A stretch of 64,000 nt of DNA from JAJCYX01 sp965243825. GTDB taxonomy: Bacteria > Chloroflexota > Dehalococcoidia > Lucifugimonadales > Lucifugimonadaceae. The stretch lies in the NCBI GenBank assembly GCA_965243825.1, contig CBDEVT010000001.1, positions 744,001-808,000 of the forward strand, in the 5' to 3' direction. This document shows, in pieces, positions 39,208 through 47,418 of the stretch. The notes under the pieces are model-generated. The model saw only the letters and a program-made list of their open reading frames with translations. It was not told the DNA's origin and made no database searches. Position numbers and translations under genes: made by a program. Numbering within the stretch: position 1 is the stretch's first letter; the number at the start of each line of letters is the position of its first letter.

Positions 39208-39879
39208 TTAACCCAGCGCGTCCAGCGCCTCGGTTATCGGCATGTTGATCGTCGTGAATATGGGAGTCTCAGACAGGGTGTACTGAGCTGCCGGTACCTC
39301 ACGCAGATCCATTACCAGTGAAACAAAGTCAGAAGGGTCATCCATCTCGAAACCAACCACAAACTCAGGATCATCGAGCCCGAACGAGTAAGTCGTGTTG
39401 ATCTTGACCATCGGGTACTTGTGGCCCACCCGGAAGTGGTCATTCATCATCTTTTGGCGCTCTTCCATGGTCTTTCCGTACCACGCGCGGGTCTTCACCA
39501 TGGGATAAATAATGAAGTAGCGGTAATCTTCCTTGAGGTCCGGCGCACCGCCACCGTGCTTGTAACGGGTCTTACGCCTGACTGAAAGGTAAGAGTGCGG
39601 TTGATCGAGATACGCAGCGAGGCGCGTGGAGTTGATACGGCTCGCAGTCTGGTGGAACGCCTCAACGGTTGGAGAGTTCTGAAGCAGCATCAGGTCTACA
39701 TCGGCTCTGGTGCCAATGGTGGAGTAGCTCCGAAGGGAACCGTCGGAAGAGAGCTCTTCGATAACAGCTGCGAACTCCTCTTTGGAGTCGCGACGTTCCG
39801 GTTCCGGTAGTGATCGCCAGGAACGGTCCAATTTAAAGAAGCTGAACTTAACGAAGTCGTCGTACTCAATATCGGGCAT
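39208..39879 (-). CDS. hemQ: HemQ-type coproheme decarboxylase (chlorite dismutase family)
   Basis: Converts coproheme to heme b in the coproporphyrin-dependent pathway of many Gram-positives and Chloroflexi. 223 residues, two ferredoxin-like halves. The C-terminal half carries the family signature: FIIYPMVKTRAWYG, MEERQKMMNDHFRVGHKYP, TYSFGLDDPEFVVGFEMDDPSDFVSLVMDLREVPAAQYTLSETPIFT. A histidine in the DHFRVGHKYP segment is the likely proximal heme ligand, but I cannot fix which. Chlorite dismutase activity is unlikely without chlorate genes. ATG start; single gene. Confidence 0.85.
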   Translation of the reverse strand: MPDIEYDDFVKFSFFKLDRSWRSLPEPERRDSKEEFAAVIEELSSDGSLRSYSTIGTRADVDLMLLQNSPTVEAFHQTASRINSTRLAAYLDQPHSYLSVRRKTRYKHGGGAPDLKEDYRYFIIYPMVKTRAWYGKTMEERQKMMNDHFRVGHKYPMVKINTTYSFGLDDPEFVVGFEMDDPSDFVSLVMDLREVPAAQYTLSETPIFTTINMPITEALDALG

Positions 39880-40010
39880 GTGATTCCTGAAAGTCCTTAT
39901 TGAGGCGTAGGGTGTAGTAAGAAAACCACCTAGCCTAAGTGTAAGAGCCGATCAGCGCCGGGTCACTCCCGGTAGAAAATAGCCGGGTAGGTCCCTGGAG
40001 ATACTGGCCA

Positions 40011-40472
40011 ATGCCAACGGTTGAAGATCCGAACAACAAAGTACGTGAGCAGATCGAAGAGATCCTCGAAAGAGACGAGGAAAGAGCGCCTCAGCCGATT
40101 CGCATTGCGAAACCTGTGGCCCCTCGCAAGGCATCATTTCGCCGGTCAGCTACCCCGATCTGGTATCCGACGCCTGAAAAGCTGATCGTTGCGGGAATCG
40201 TACTCATGGTGATTGCGGTTGTTCTGCGTAGCTACGTTCTGCCACTGACGCTCGGTGGGTTCGCGCTGGCTGGCATCGGCTACTACATGCTGGTCATGCG
40301 ACGCAGAAGGGCCAAGTACGGCGGAGCTGACGGAGTGCGTGGCTATGTCGTTACAGATAAAGCCAAATACTGGCGCGGCCAACGTGTCGACAAGCCGGTT
40401 GAGCAGGTGCGACGCCGTAACGGCAACATCCTGGACTTCCCTGACCTTCGCGACAACAAGCGAAAGAAATAG
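40011..40472 (+). CDS. Hypothetical membrane protein with two spans
   Basis: 153 residues. Charged N-terminal helix (NNKVREQIEEILERDEER), Pro/Arg linker, two close membrane segments (LIVAGIVLMVIAVVL, LPLTLGGFALAGIGYYMLV) and a basic cytoplasmic tail (YWRGQRVDKPVEQVRRRNGN...NKRKK). The ATG has GGAG ~10 nt upstream. Similar small two-span proteins with a basic tail occur in Chloroflexota genomes, but I recognise no function. Stands alone, divergent from hemQ. Confidence 0.7.
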   Translation: MPTVEDPNNKVREQIEEILERDEERAPQPIRIAKPVAPRKASFRRSATPIWYPTPEKLIVAGIVLMVIAVVLRSYVLPLTLGGFALAGIGYYMLVMRRRRAKYGGADGVRGYVVTDKAKYWRGQRVDKPVEQVRRRNGNILDFPDLRDNKRKK

Positions 40473-40565
40473 CAGCTTCCTGCTGGCCGTAAGGGAATTG
40501 CGATACCTGCTCTTAAGCTCCGAACAGAGTCGCACGAATAACTTAGCGCAACGTCTGCAGCCCTG

Positions 40566-40955
40566 TTACGGAATGTCCGTGCCGAACTCGACGAGCATGC
40601 CGTTCAGGTCGCGGACATAGGCGACCGTCTGGCCCCAAGGCTTCACTTCTGGTTCGGTCAGCGGCGTTGCGCCAGCTTCGACCGCTTTCTTGAACGCCGC
40701 GGCGACGTCGTCCGTGGCGAACCCGAATTCAAATGCCTGCGGCTGATCACTTGAGTTGATCGGTATAGCGCCGCCTGCGATGGCGTCTTCTGAATTCTTG
40801 TGGACAGCAAACCCGATGCGGGTATCGCCGGTCTCCATCTCGCCGTATCCGCCCTCTTCGCTCACGAACCGACGCTTCAGCCCGAACGCCTTCTCATAGA
40901 AAGCCATCGTCGCCTCAACATCCGGCACATAAACAATCGTCCATCGAAGTTTCAT
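40566..40955 (-). CDS. VOC (glyoxalase/bleomycin resistance) family protein
   Basis: 129 residues of paired beta-alpha-beta-beta-beta modules: TIVYVPDVEATMAFYEKAFGLKRRFVSEEGGYGEMETGDTRIGF, then FEFGFATDDVAAAFKKAVEAGATPLTEP, with WGQTVAYVRDLNGMLVEFGT at the end, where the final Glu is a usual metal ligand. The substrate cannot be told. ATG start; alone between a two-span membrane protein and the siroheme reductase. Confidence 0.85.
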   Translation of the reverse strand: MKLRWTIVYVPDVEATMAFYEKAFGLKRRFVSEEGGYGEMETGDTRIGFAVHKNSEDAIAGGAIPINSSDQPQAFEFGFATDDVAAAFKKAVEAGATPLTEPEVKPWGQTVAYVRDLNGMLVEFGTDIP

Positions 40956-41025
40956 GGTGGTGCTCTCATTCCCTAGCGGGTTTTTTTCTTGATCCTTAGA
41001 TTGCCTTCCCGATCATCTGAAAACA

Positions 41026-41054
41026 AAGCGCCCTGTCGTAGAGACAGGGCGCTT
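41026..41054 (-). terminator. Siroheme reductase terminator
   Basis: Perfect 12-bp hairpin AAGCGCCCTGTC / GACAGGGCGCTT with a 5-nt loop, followed on the minus strand by TGTTTTC, 34 nt after the stop. Confidence 0.9.
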
Positions 41055-41087
41055 CTTGTTTCGTCTGGTTGCTAAGTGGTCGTCTGG

Positions 41088-42875
41088 CTAGACTGCGCAC
41101 TCGCCTTCGCCGCGCTCCAGCTTGTAAAGCACCGTCTTGCCCCAGTCCATGTAGGTGTTGATGTGGTCCCGGTCCAGCGGGCCAATCTCCTCCTTGAACT
41201 GGCCAAAGATCTCCTCGAACGGAGCGACGCCAACACGGTCGACGAAGTCATTGAACTTCTCGCCATCGTTTCGGTTCTCTGTGTAGTGAGCTAGGATCGC
41301 CTTCAGCGCGTCCGGCGCCTTCTTCGCTGGCACACGGGCCTTGACCCTGTGGCCGACACGAATCTGGTCGCCGTCCGAATTGCCTGCTAGGAACATCTCG
41401 TACGCAGGAACCTGGCCACCTGGCGCCTTCATAACCGCACCGTGGAAGCCGATGTTGGCTATGTGATGCTGGCCACAGGAGTTCGGGCAGCCGCTGGCCT
41501 TGATGTGCAGCGACGATACATCGGGGTCGCTCACGTCCATCTCGTCCAACGTCTCGCCAAGCGCCTTGTTCAGGCCCATTGACGACGTGATGCCCAGTTT
41601 GCAGGAGTCGGTGCCCGGGCAGGTGACAATGTCCCGAATCGTCTCGCGTCCCGGTGCGTTCAGGCCGATCTCACCAAGGGCGTTGTAGATGTCGTAGAGC
41701 GACTCGGTCCGCACCCAGCGGAACACCATGTTCTGCTGCTGGTCGATGCGGACTCGACCGCCGGCGAACTTGCGAGCTACGTCGGCAAGCTGTCCCCACT
41801 GCTCGGAGTAGATGTCGCCGCGCTCAATGCGGGTGTATACGAGGTTGAAGCCGTCCTGCTTCTGCGAGACCACGCTTGTGGCCTTCCAAGCGTCGTAGGC
41901 AGCGTCACCGGTCGGCTCCGCCGTGGCGTCTGCCGGTACTGCGGGAGCGTCGACCAGTTCGTCCTCAACCCACATCAGGGCATCGAGGTTGATCGGCTTG
42001 TTCGCCCATTCGCCTTTGAGCTCTTCCTGCACCATCTCGCGGAAGGTGTCGATGCCAAGACGCTCGATGGTGAACTTGATTCGGGCCTTCATCAGGTTCT
42101 TGCGCTCTTCGTCCTGTCGGTTGTAGATGCGCAGTGCAGCTTCGGCGTACCTGATGTAGTCCTCGACCGGCACAAACTCCTCGAGAGTCTTCGCCATGCG
42201 AGGCATGATCGAAAGGCCGCCACCGAGAACGATCTTGAAGCCTTTCTTGCCGTCCTTGATGCGGGCGATGAAGCCAACATCGTGGATAGCTGTCATGGAG
42301 ACATCTTTTTCGGAGCCGGAGAATGCAGTCTTCGACTTCCGGGGCATCATCTGCGTGGTGGGGTGTCGCAGGAAGTGACGGGCATATGCAGCGGCGTATG
42401 GCGTCACGTCGAAGACCTCGTCCGGGTCGACGCCAGCGTTCGGCGGAGCGACCACGTTACGAACAGTGTTGCCACAAGCCTCGCGCGTCGTCAGGCCGAC
42501 GTCACCGAGTGTTCGGAGCAGGTCAGGAGTCTCGTCGAGCGGCACGTGGTGGTACTGGATGTTCTCGCGAGTCGTGAGGTGACCCTTCTTGAGCGGAGCG
42601 TACTGCTCTGCCACCTCGCCAAGCACGTCCATCTGGTCGGCGGTCAGGCCGCCGAACGGGGCCTTTACACGGATCATCTGCCGATCTGGCTGGCGCTGGC
42701 CGTAGACACCCTGTCGCAGGCGGAAGCGCATGAACTCGGTCTCGGCCCATTCGCCTGACTTGAACTTGTTCTTCTGCGCCTCGAAGTCATCGATCTCAGG
42801 CGCGTCGACCTTCATCACCCTCTGGTTGTCGGGGTTTGGCACCCAGTCTGTGAACGTGCGCTTGGTGGTCGTCAA
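41088..42875 (-). CDS. Ferredoxin-type sulfite/nitrite reductase (siroheme, 4Fe-4S)
   Basis: Six-electron reduction of sulfite to sulfide or nitrite to ammonia. 595 residues with two nitrite/sulfite reductase repeats: ferredoxin-like half-domain RQPDRQMIRVKAPFGGLTADQM and siroheme-binding LTTRENIQYHHVPLDETPDLL, then the second copy GGRVRIDQQQNMVFRWVR. Cluster/siroheme ligands Cys419, Cys425, Cys463 and Cys467 (C-x5-C-x37-C-x3-C). Assimilatory ferredoxin-dependent sulfite reductase of the actinobacterial Sir type is most likely; nitrite cannot be excluded. It is preceded by a structured leader RNA (42971-43095) that probably controls it. Confidence 0.9.
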   Translation of the reverse strand: MTTTKRTFTDWVPNPDNQRVMKVDAPEIDDFEAQKNKFKSGEWAETEFMRFRLRQGVYGQRQPDRQMIRVKAPFGGLTADQMDVLGEVAEQYAPLKKGHLTTRENIQYHHVPLDETPDLLRTLGDVGLTTREACGNTVRNVVAPPNAGVDPDEVFDVTPYAAAYARHFLRHPTTQMMPRKSKTAFSGSEKDVSMTAIHDVGFIARIKDGKKGFKIVLGGGLSIMPRMAKTLEEFVPVEDYIRYAEAALRIYNRQDEERKNLMKARIKFTIERLGIDTFREMVQEELKGEWANKPINLDALMWVEDELVDAPAVPADATAEPTGDAAYDAWKATSVVSQKQDGFNLVYTRIERGDIYSEQWGQLADVARKFAGGRVRIDQQQNMVFRWVRTESLYDIYNALGEIGLNAPGRETIRDIVTCPGTDSCKLGITSSMGLNKALGETLDEMDVSDPDVSSLHIKASGCPNSCGQHHIANIGFHGAVMKAPGGQVPAYEMFLAGNSDGDQIRVGHRVKARVPAKKAPDALKAILAHYTENRNDGEKFNDFVDRVGVAPFEEIFGQFKEEIGPLDRDHINTYMDWGKTVLYKLERGEGECAV

Positions 42876-42970
42876 TTAATCGCTCCTGAGAAGGTTTGCT
42901 TTCTAACAAAACAGCTGTCGCCGAGTGCTATCACCGGGGGAGACCGGAGTATAAACGTGAATTGAGTTAT

Positions 42971-43095
42971 GCCCTTTAGCAAAAGACCCCACGGGTTAGA
43001 CTTCGCGGGGTCGTGTGTCGATGCGACTCAGTTGTGGCCCCGTTCAGGTACCACAACACAGGCGAGCCTGTCTTTCTGTAGTTGAGAATCGCATC
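42971..43095 (-). ncRNA. Candidate riboswitch/attenuator leader of the siroheme reductase
   Basis: Read on the minus strand: P1 (11 bp with a 2-nt bulge, 43095-43083 with 43030-43020) encloses an 11-nt single-stranded segment, P2 (ACAGG-CTCG-CCTGT, 43071-43058) and P3 (GTTGTGG / CCACAAC, 13-nt loop, 43057-43031) with no unpaired bases between P2, P3 and the 3' arm of P1. Seven nt later a GACCCC / GGGGTC hairpin (43012-42975) ends in TTTTGC, an intrinsic terminator ~100 nt before the ORF start. Aptamer-plus-terminator layout; not a consensus I recognise. The gap to the ORF (42876-42970) shows no further structure. Confidence 0.6.
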
Positions 43096-43121
43096 AAGGG
43101 CCAAGTTTATCAATCGTCAGA

Positions 43122-43604
43122 GTGCACGGTCAAAAGCGCAGGTGTGTGTTGCCGGTAAGTTGGAACGAACTGAAACAGATTGAACCTGAACTTGCCGCGC
43201 GTGGCGAGGAGAGGCTGCACGGACGTGCCGCATTCCTGGCGACTGTGCGTAAGGATGGCTCAGCTCGAGTGTTTCCGGTGATGCCGTTCACAGACGGCGA
43301 GAGCATGCGGCTATTCGTTGGCGGAGATTCGCCAAAGCGCTTCGACCTACTCAACGATGGCCGCTATGCCCTCCACTGCTCCGTAGAAGACTTGCATGGC
43401 GGCAATGGCGAAATTCATATGACAGGCGAGGCAGTGAGAGTGGTCAATGACGCCGTACGGGAACGCGCCGTTGCTGCATGGCCGGGACTCGATCCGGTGC
43501 AGGACAGCTACCTGCTGTTTGAACTACGAATCACCTCCGTGATGCACACGGAGTATCGGGATGGGACGCTGAATAGGCGCACGTGGTCTGACGAGAGTCA
43601 GTAG
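43122..43604 (+). CDS. Pyridoxamine 5'-phosphate oxidase-like flavin/F420-binding protein
   Basis: ~160 residues, split-barrel fold: FLATVRKDGSARVFPVMPFTDGESMRLFVGGDSPKRFDLLNDGRYALHCSVED, then IHMTGEAVRVVND. Family members bind FMN, F420 or heme and reduce varied substrates. The start is uncertain: GTG at 43122 is used, but GTG/TTG codons at 43146-43149 are possible. Divergent from the siroheme reductase across the structured leader; no functional link is shown. Confidence 0.75.
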   Translation: MHGQKRRCVLPVSWNELKQIEPELAARGEERLHGRAAFLATVRKDGSARVFPVMPFTDGESMRLFVGGDSPKRFDLLNDGRYALHCSVEDLHGGNGEIHMTGEAVRVVNDAVRERAVAAWPGLDPVQDSYLLFELRITSVMHTEYRDGTLNRRTWSDESQ

Positions 43605-43720
43605 ACCGAGCGTGACCGTGCGCCCGCTTAACGAAGATACCGGTGCTTGCGCGGTCGCTACTTCTCGTTGACCATATGCCGCCAAACACCTCATTTCCGA
43701 ATCATGACCGGAGAAGTCAC

Positions 43721-44632
43721 TTGGCACGCGATACATCACTCGACGGGATTCACTTCATGCTGCCTACGCCGTTCCATCCGGACGGCGAGGTGAACACAGG
43801 TCCGTTCCAACGCCTGGTTGACTGCGCAGTCGATTCCGGTTGCACGGGCGTGGTGACACTTGGAGTGATGGGCGAGGCGCACCGGCTTTCAGACACCGAA
43901 CGCCGATCTGTGATGGACGCCGTTATTAGCGCTGCCGACGGAAGGCTGAAGATCGTCGTCGGGATCTCGTCACAGAGCGGACGAGATGTTGCAGAGCGAG
44001 CGGTGGAGGCGAAGTCAGCGGGCGCTTCTGCAGTGATGGCGTCACCTCCGCGCATGGCGAAACCGAACGACGCTGCGGTGAAGGCCTACTACTCCGCCAT
44101 CGAGAATTCAGGTGATGTCCCGTTGGTTGTCCAGGACCTGCCAGAGCAGACCGGCGTTCACATGGCTCCTGATTTCATCGCAGAGTTGAATGCAGACCTG
44201 CTGTCTGCAAAGTACCTGAAGCTGGAAGATCCACCGACGCCGCAGAAGGTCACGCGAGTAGTTGCAGCTACGAACGATGAGATGTCTGTTTTCGGCGGAT
44301 TAGGTGGAGCGTTTCTGTTCGAGGAGCTACGCCGAGGTGCAGCAGGAACCATGACTGGATTCGCATACCCGGAGGTTCTCGTAGCAATTCATCGAAAGAT
44401 GTCGAAAGGCGACGCCGAAGGTGCGAGAGCGGTCTTCTACCGCTGGCTGCCACTGATAAGGTACGAAAACTCGGCTGGTATCAGCCTCAGCATCAGGAAG
44501 CACCTGATGGCGAAGCGAGGTTTGCTGAACACTGCGGACGTGCGGCCGCCAACTCCGGCTGTAGGTGAAGATACGCTCGAGGAACTAGATGATTTACTCG
44601 AGTCAATGGACCTTGACGTAAGCTCGCTATAA
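43721..44632 (+). CDS. DHDPS/NAL-superfamily aldolase, not DapA
   Basis: 303 residues from TTG at 43721 (GGAGAAG 4 nt upstream; the frame is open to 43643). TIM-barrel class I aldolase pattern: GIHFMLPTPFHPDGEVN, GVVTLGVMGEAHRLSDTER, KIVVGISSQSGRDVAERA, and a Schiff-base lysine in KYLKLEDPPTP (Lys167). The YNVP tyrosine of true DHDPS is Gln138 (VVQDLPEQTG), and the TTGE motif is GVMGE, so lysine synthesis is unlikely, especially with dapA at 10545. It could act on a 2-keto acid in sugar-acid or hydroxyproline breakdown; the substrate is unknown. Confidence 0.75.
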   Translation: MARDTSLDGIHFMLPTPFHPDGEVNTGPFQRLVDCAVDSGCTGVVTLGVMGEAHRLSDTERRSVMDAVISAADGRLKIVVGISSQSGRDVAERAVEAKSAGASAVMASPPRMAKPNDAAVKAYYSAIENSGDVPLVVQDLPEQTGVHMAPDFIAELNADLLSAKYLKLEDPPTPQKVTRVVAATNDEMSVFGGLGGAFLFEELRRGAAGTMTGFAYPEVLVAIHRKMSKGDAEGARAVFYRWLPLIRYENSAGISLSIRKHLMAKRGLLNTADVRPPTPAVGEDTLEELDDLLESMDLDVSSL

Positions 44633-44757
44633 GAAAGCTGCAAGCCCATCGACTTCGAACTACGTACCTCTTAATGTCGTCAAACACCTGCTAACTGAAC
44701 ATACAAGGGCGAAATCACAATAATCTGATCTTCCAACCTGCTAATGACTGAACGACT

Positions 44758-45603
44758 ATGACTACGGACCAGGAGACAAACGAAGGCGGCAACTCCGTCT
44801 ACTGTGCGCACTGTGGCACAGAAAACGTGAAGGACGCCCACTCCTGTGATCGCTGCGGCGAGAAAATCTACTTCCCTGACCCGCAGAAACCACCTCCGCT
44901 TGGTCTCGTTGAATGCCAGACCTGTCTGACTTCAAACGAAACAAGAGCGACCTACTGCGTAAATTGCGGGAACTCGCTTGAGAACGCGGCTCGCATCAGC
45001 GTTCTCGGCGGAACCGAAGGCATCCGCCAGGTCCCTCACAGCCGTCCCGGCGGGATTCGCATCAGCCAGCGAGGTCGTGAACCAGCAGCAAGGCAACCCG
45101 AGTCTCCCCGGAGTCCTGTTAACGAACGCGAGACGGCTGCTGTTCCGCCCAGGGCGAAGAGGGTCCGAAACCTCGAACTCGAGCAGCAACAAAGAGATGC
45201 AGCACGCGCAAAGGCGGCCGAGCAGGAACGCCAGCGTGCCGAGGAAGAGGATGGGCCAAATAACTCTGGAACCCGTTCTGCAAAACTCCCGCGTTCGGCA
45301 CGCGGTTGGAACACTGCAGCATTTTTGATCGGCCCTATATGGGGGCCTGCTAACGGGGTCTGGCTAGGATTAGTCGGGCTGGTCTTCCTGGTCATACCGG
45401 AGAGTGCCGTACCACTGGGCTGGAAGCTTGGCCTGTATCTCACTTACGGAATCTTCCTCGGTTACAGAGGCAATGAAATGGCCTGGCGTGCTCGCCGGTG
45501 GGCGTCACTCGACCATTTCAAGCGAGTGCAACAACAGTGGATGCTCCTGGCGCTTGTTGTGAACCTCGCATTGCTGGTGCTCATACCGATTCTGCTTGGC
45601 TGA
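44758..45603 (+). CDS. Double zinc-ribbon membrane protein
   Basis: 281 residues. Two zinc ribbons at the N-terminus (YCAHCGTENVKDAHSCDRCGEKIYF and ECQTCLTSNETRATYCVNCGNSL, each CxxC...CxxC), a Pro/Arg-rich linker, a coiled coil (~140-165, NLELEQQQRDAARAKAAEQERQRAEEE), then a C-terminal membrane region with about three spans (AAFLIGPIWGPANGVWLGLVGLVFLV, GLYLTYGIFLGYRGNEMAWRARRW, LLALVVNLALLVLIPILLG) resembling DUF2628-type segments. Zinc-ribbon plus membrane proteins are common in Chloroflexota; the role is unknown. ATG start. Confidence 0.75.
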   Translation: MTTDQETNEGGNSVYCAHCGTENVKDAHSCDRCGEKIYFPDPQKPPPLGLVECQTCLTSNETRATYCVNCGNSLENAARISVLGGTEGIRQVPHSRPGGIRISQRGREPAARQPESPRSPVNERETAAVPPRAKRVRNLELEQQQRDAARAKAAEQERQRAEEEDGPNNSGTRSAKLPRSARGWNTAAFLIGPIWGPANGVWLGLVGLVFLVIPESAVPLGWKLGLYLTYGIFLGYRGNEMAWRARRWASLDHFKRVQQQWMLLALVVNLALLVLIPILLG

Positions 45604-45633
45604 GCACTTCCGCCGACTCTCCAAGTAGGAGGC

Positions 45634-46455
45634 TCAGGAACGGCTGCTATCCGCTGCCCATTCCCCGATCAGATTCGCGGCCAGCGTGAGTAACGCCACC
45701 GCCACCCCTGGCCAGATGATCAACCACGGCGCTCCGTACATGTAGGTCTGGGCCTCACCTCCCATGAGACCACCTAACGTCAGGCGACCCGGAGCAAAAC
45801 CCAGAAACGCCAGCGCCGCCTCCACCAGCACTGCGGCACCGGCCTGGCTCGCGACTACTATGGCCCACGGCGAAATTGAGTTCGGGACAAGGTGGCGGAC
45901 AACGATCCTTGTTTCTGACGCACCGCTGAGATGGGCCGCCGCGACGTAGTCCGTGCGCTTAAGCGTGATGGCTGACGAGCGAGAGAGTCTGATTGTCAAC
46001 GGCGCAAACGCGAAACCTATCGAGAGTGCAACGCTCCAGAACCCGGCACTGACCGCTGTCACAACGGCGAGCACCAGCACCACCAGAGGCAGTGCAAGTT
46101 GAACCTCTACAACTCTTTGCAAGACCAGATCGAGAAGTCCGCCTCGATATCCACTTAGCAGCCCGATCAGGCCTCCTCCGATTCCAGAGACAGCAACCAC
46201 AACCAGGATTGTGAAAACAGAGTTACGCAACCCCTGTCCAACTCGACTCAGCTGATCGCGACCCAGTTGATCAGTTCCGAGTAGATGCTGTGATGAAGGA
46301 GACTGGAGAATTTCGGTCAGGTTTTGCTCCCGCGGGTCGGGACTTGATTGGGACACCACCAAGGCACCCATCACAAGCAACACGGCGAGAGTCACACCTG
46401 AATAGGCGGTTACTGGCAACTTCGTCGATCGGAGTCTGGCCATTCGATCACTCAT
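45634..46455 (-). CDS. Peptide-type ABC transporter permease (DppC-like)
   Basis: 273 residues, six membrane spans, with the N-terminal OppC segment (SSQHLLGTDQLGRDQLSRVGQGLRNSVF) and the binding-protein-dependent EAA loop region (AAHLSGASETRIVVRHLVPNSISPW). It starts inside the end of the DppB-like gene (4-nt overlap), so the two are translated together. Imports peptides, nickel or sugars; the ligand is set by the binding protein. No ATPase gene lies in the window. Confidence 0.88.
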   Translation of the reverse strand: MSDRMARLRSTKLPVTAYSGVTLAVLLVMGALVVSQSSPDPREQNLTEILQSPSSQHLLGTDQLGRDQLSRVGQGLRNSVFTILVVVAVSGIGGGLIGLLSGYRGGLLDLVLQRVVEVQLALPLVVLVLAVVTAVSAGFWSVALSIGFAFAPLTIRLSRSSAITLKRTDYVAAAHLSGASETRIVVRHLVPNSISPWAIVVASQAGAAVLVEAALAFLGFAPGRLTLGGLMGGEAQTYMYGAPWLIIWPGVAVALLTLAANLIGEWAADSSRS

Positions 46456-47411
46456 TCGGTTGACCTCAACCTGGGATCAAGCCAGACATAAGCAAGGTCC
46501 AGGATCAGGTTCACACCGATCGCAGTCACTCCAAAAATCAGGACCAACGACTGAACCACAGGGAAGTCACGCGCTGAGACAGAATCGATCAGGAGTCGCC
46601 CAAGGCCCGGCAATCCGAAGATCTGTTCGATTACGATCGCTCCACCAAGTAGCAGCACAGCCTGTGCACCAATAACGGTCAGTGCAGGAAGCATCGCCGT
46701 TCGGAATCCGTGCCTGACCACGGCAACCTGACGAGAAACCCCTTTGGCCCTCGCCAGGACGAAGAACTGGGTCGTAGTCGAATCCAGTGTCGAAGCCCTG
46801 GTAATCCTGGTGACAACGGCACCGGGTCGTACCGCGAGTAACGCGGCAGCGGGCAACACAGCACCCAGGTTCGCAGCGGGCGAACGCGAAAATGGCTCGT
46901 AGCCAAGTGCAAGGAAATGGCCGGTCCAGTTTGCGACTGTGACGACAAGGATCAGTGCAAGCCAGAAGCTTGGCAAAGAAAGAGCGGCGAAAGCTGTAAC
47001 GCGTATGATCGCGTCAGGCCAATCACCGGCAAAATGAGCGGCAATCAGACCGGCGAGCATCCCGATCACCACCGTGATCAGGACAGCGAACAGAGTCAAC
47101 TCAGCAGTTACCGAGAACCGGGGACTGATCTCGTCGGCGACGGTTCTCCCGGTTGCCAGTGATGTCCCGGGATCGAGTATCAACATGCCACCGAGCCAGT
47201 CCGTGTACTGCACCAACCAGTTTCGATCGAGACCTAGTTCCTTTCGCAGATCTGCTGAATCGGCTGCGGATAGTCCACCCTCTCCTGGAGAGCGAGCTAC
47301 AGCGGCAGTCACGGCGTCACCGGGAGCGATTCGCAGAAGGAAGAATGTTGCGACCGTCAACAGCCAGAGCGTCAGAACGCTCAGTGCGAAGCGGCGGGCG
47401 AGGTATGCCAT
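46452..47411 (-). CDS. Peptide-type ABC transporter permease (DppB-like)
   Basis: ~319 residues from ATG at 47411. N-terminal RRFALSVLTLWLLTVATFFLLRIAPGDAV is the standard OppB/DppB opening; the EAA-like loop is RITRASTLDSTTTQFFVLARAKGVSRQVAVVRHGFRTAMLPALTV, followed by EQIFGLPGLGRLLIDSVSARDFPVVQ. The ATG at 47411 begins 8 nt after the substrate-binding-protein stop; an upstream in-frame start would overlap that gene. Confidence 0.9.
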   Translation of the reverse strand: MAYLARRFALSVLTLWLLTVATFFLLRIAPGDAVTAAVARSPGEGGLSAADSADLRKELGLDRNWLVQYTDWLGGMLILDPGTSLATGRTVADEISPRFSVTAELTLFAVLITVVIGMLAGLIAAHFAGDWPDAIIRVTAFAALSLPSFWLALILVVTVANWTGHFLALGYEPFSRSPAANLGAVLPAAALLAVRPGAVVTRITRASTLDSTTTQFFVLARAKGVSRQVAVVRHGFRTAMLPALTVIGAQAVLLLGGAIVIEQIFGLPGLGRLLIDSVSARDFPVVQSLVLIFGVTAIGVNLILDLAYVWLDPRLRSTE

Positions 47412-47418
47412 GGCACCA

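Noticed and set aside
39208..39879. True chlorite dismutase
   Set aside because: No chlorate or perchlorate reductase genes, and the fold and sequence fit HemQ; a housekeeping role is far likelier.
42971..43095. Match to a SAM-I, SAM-IV or TPP riboswitch
   Set aside because: The conserved core bases of those classes are absent; only the general aptamer-plus-terminator layout is shared.
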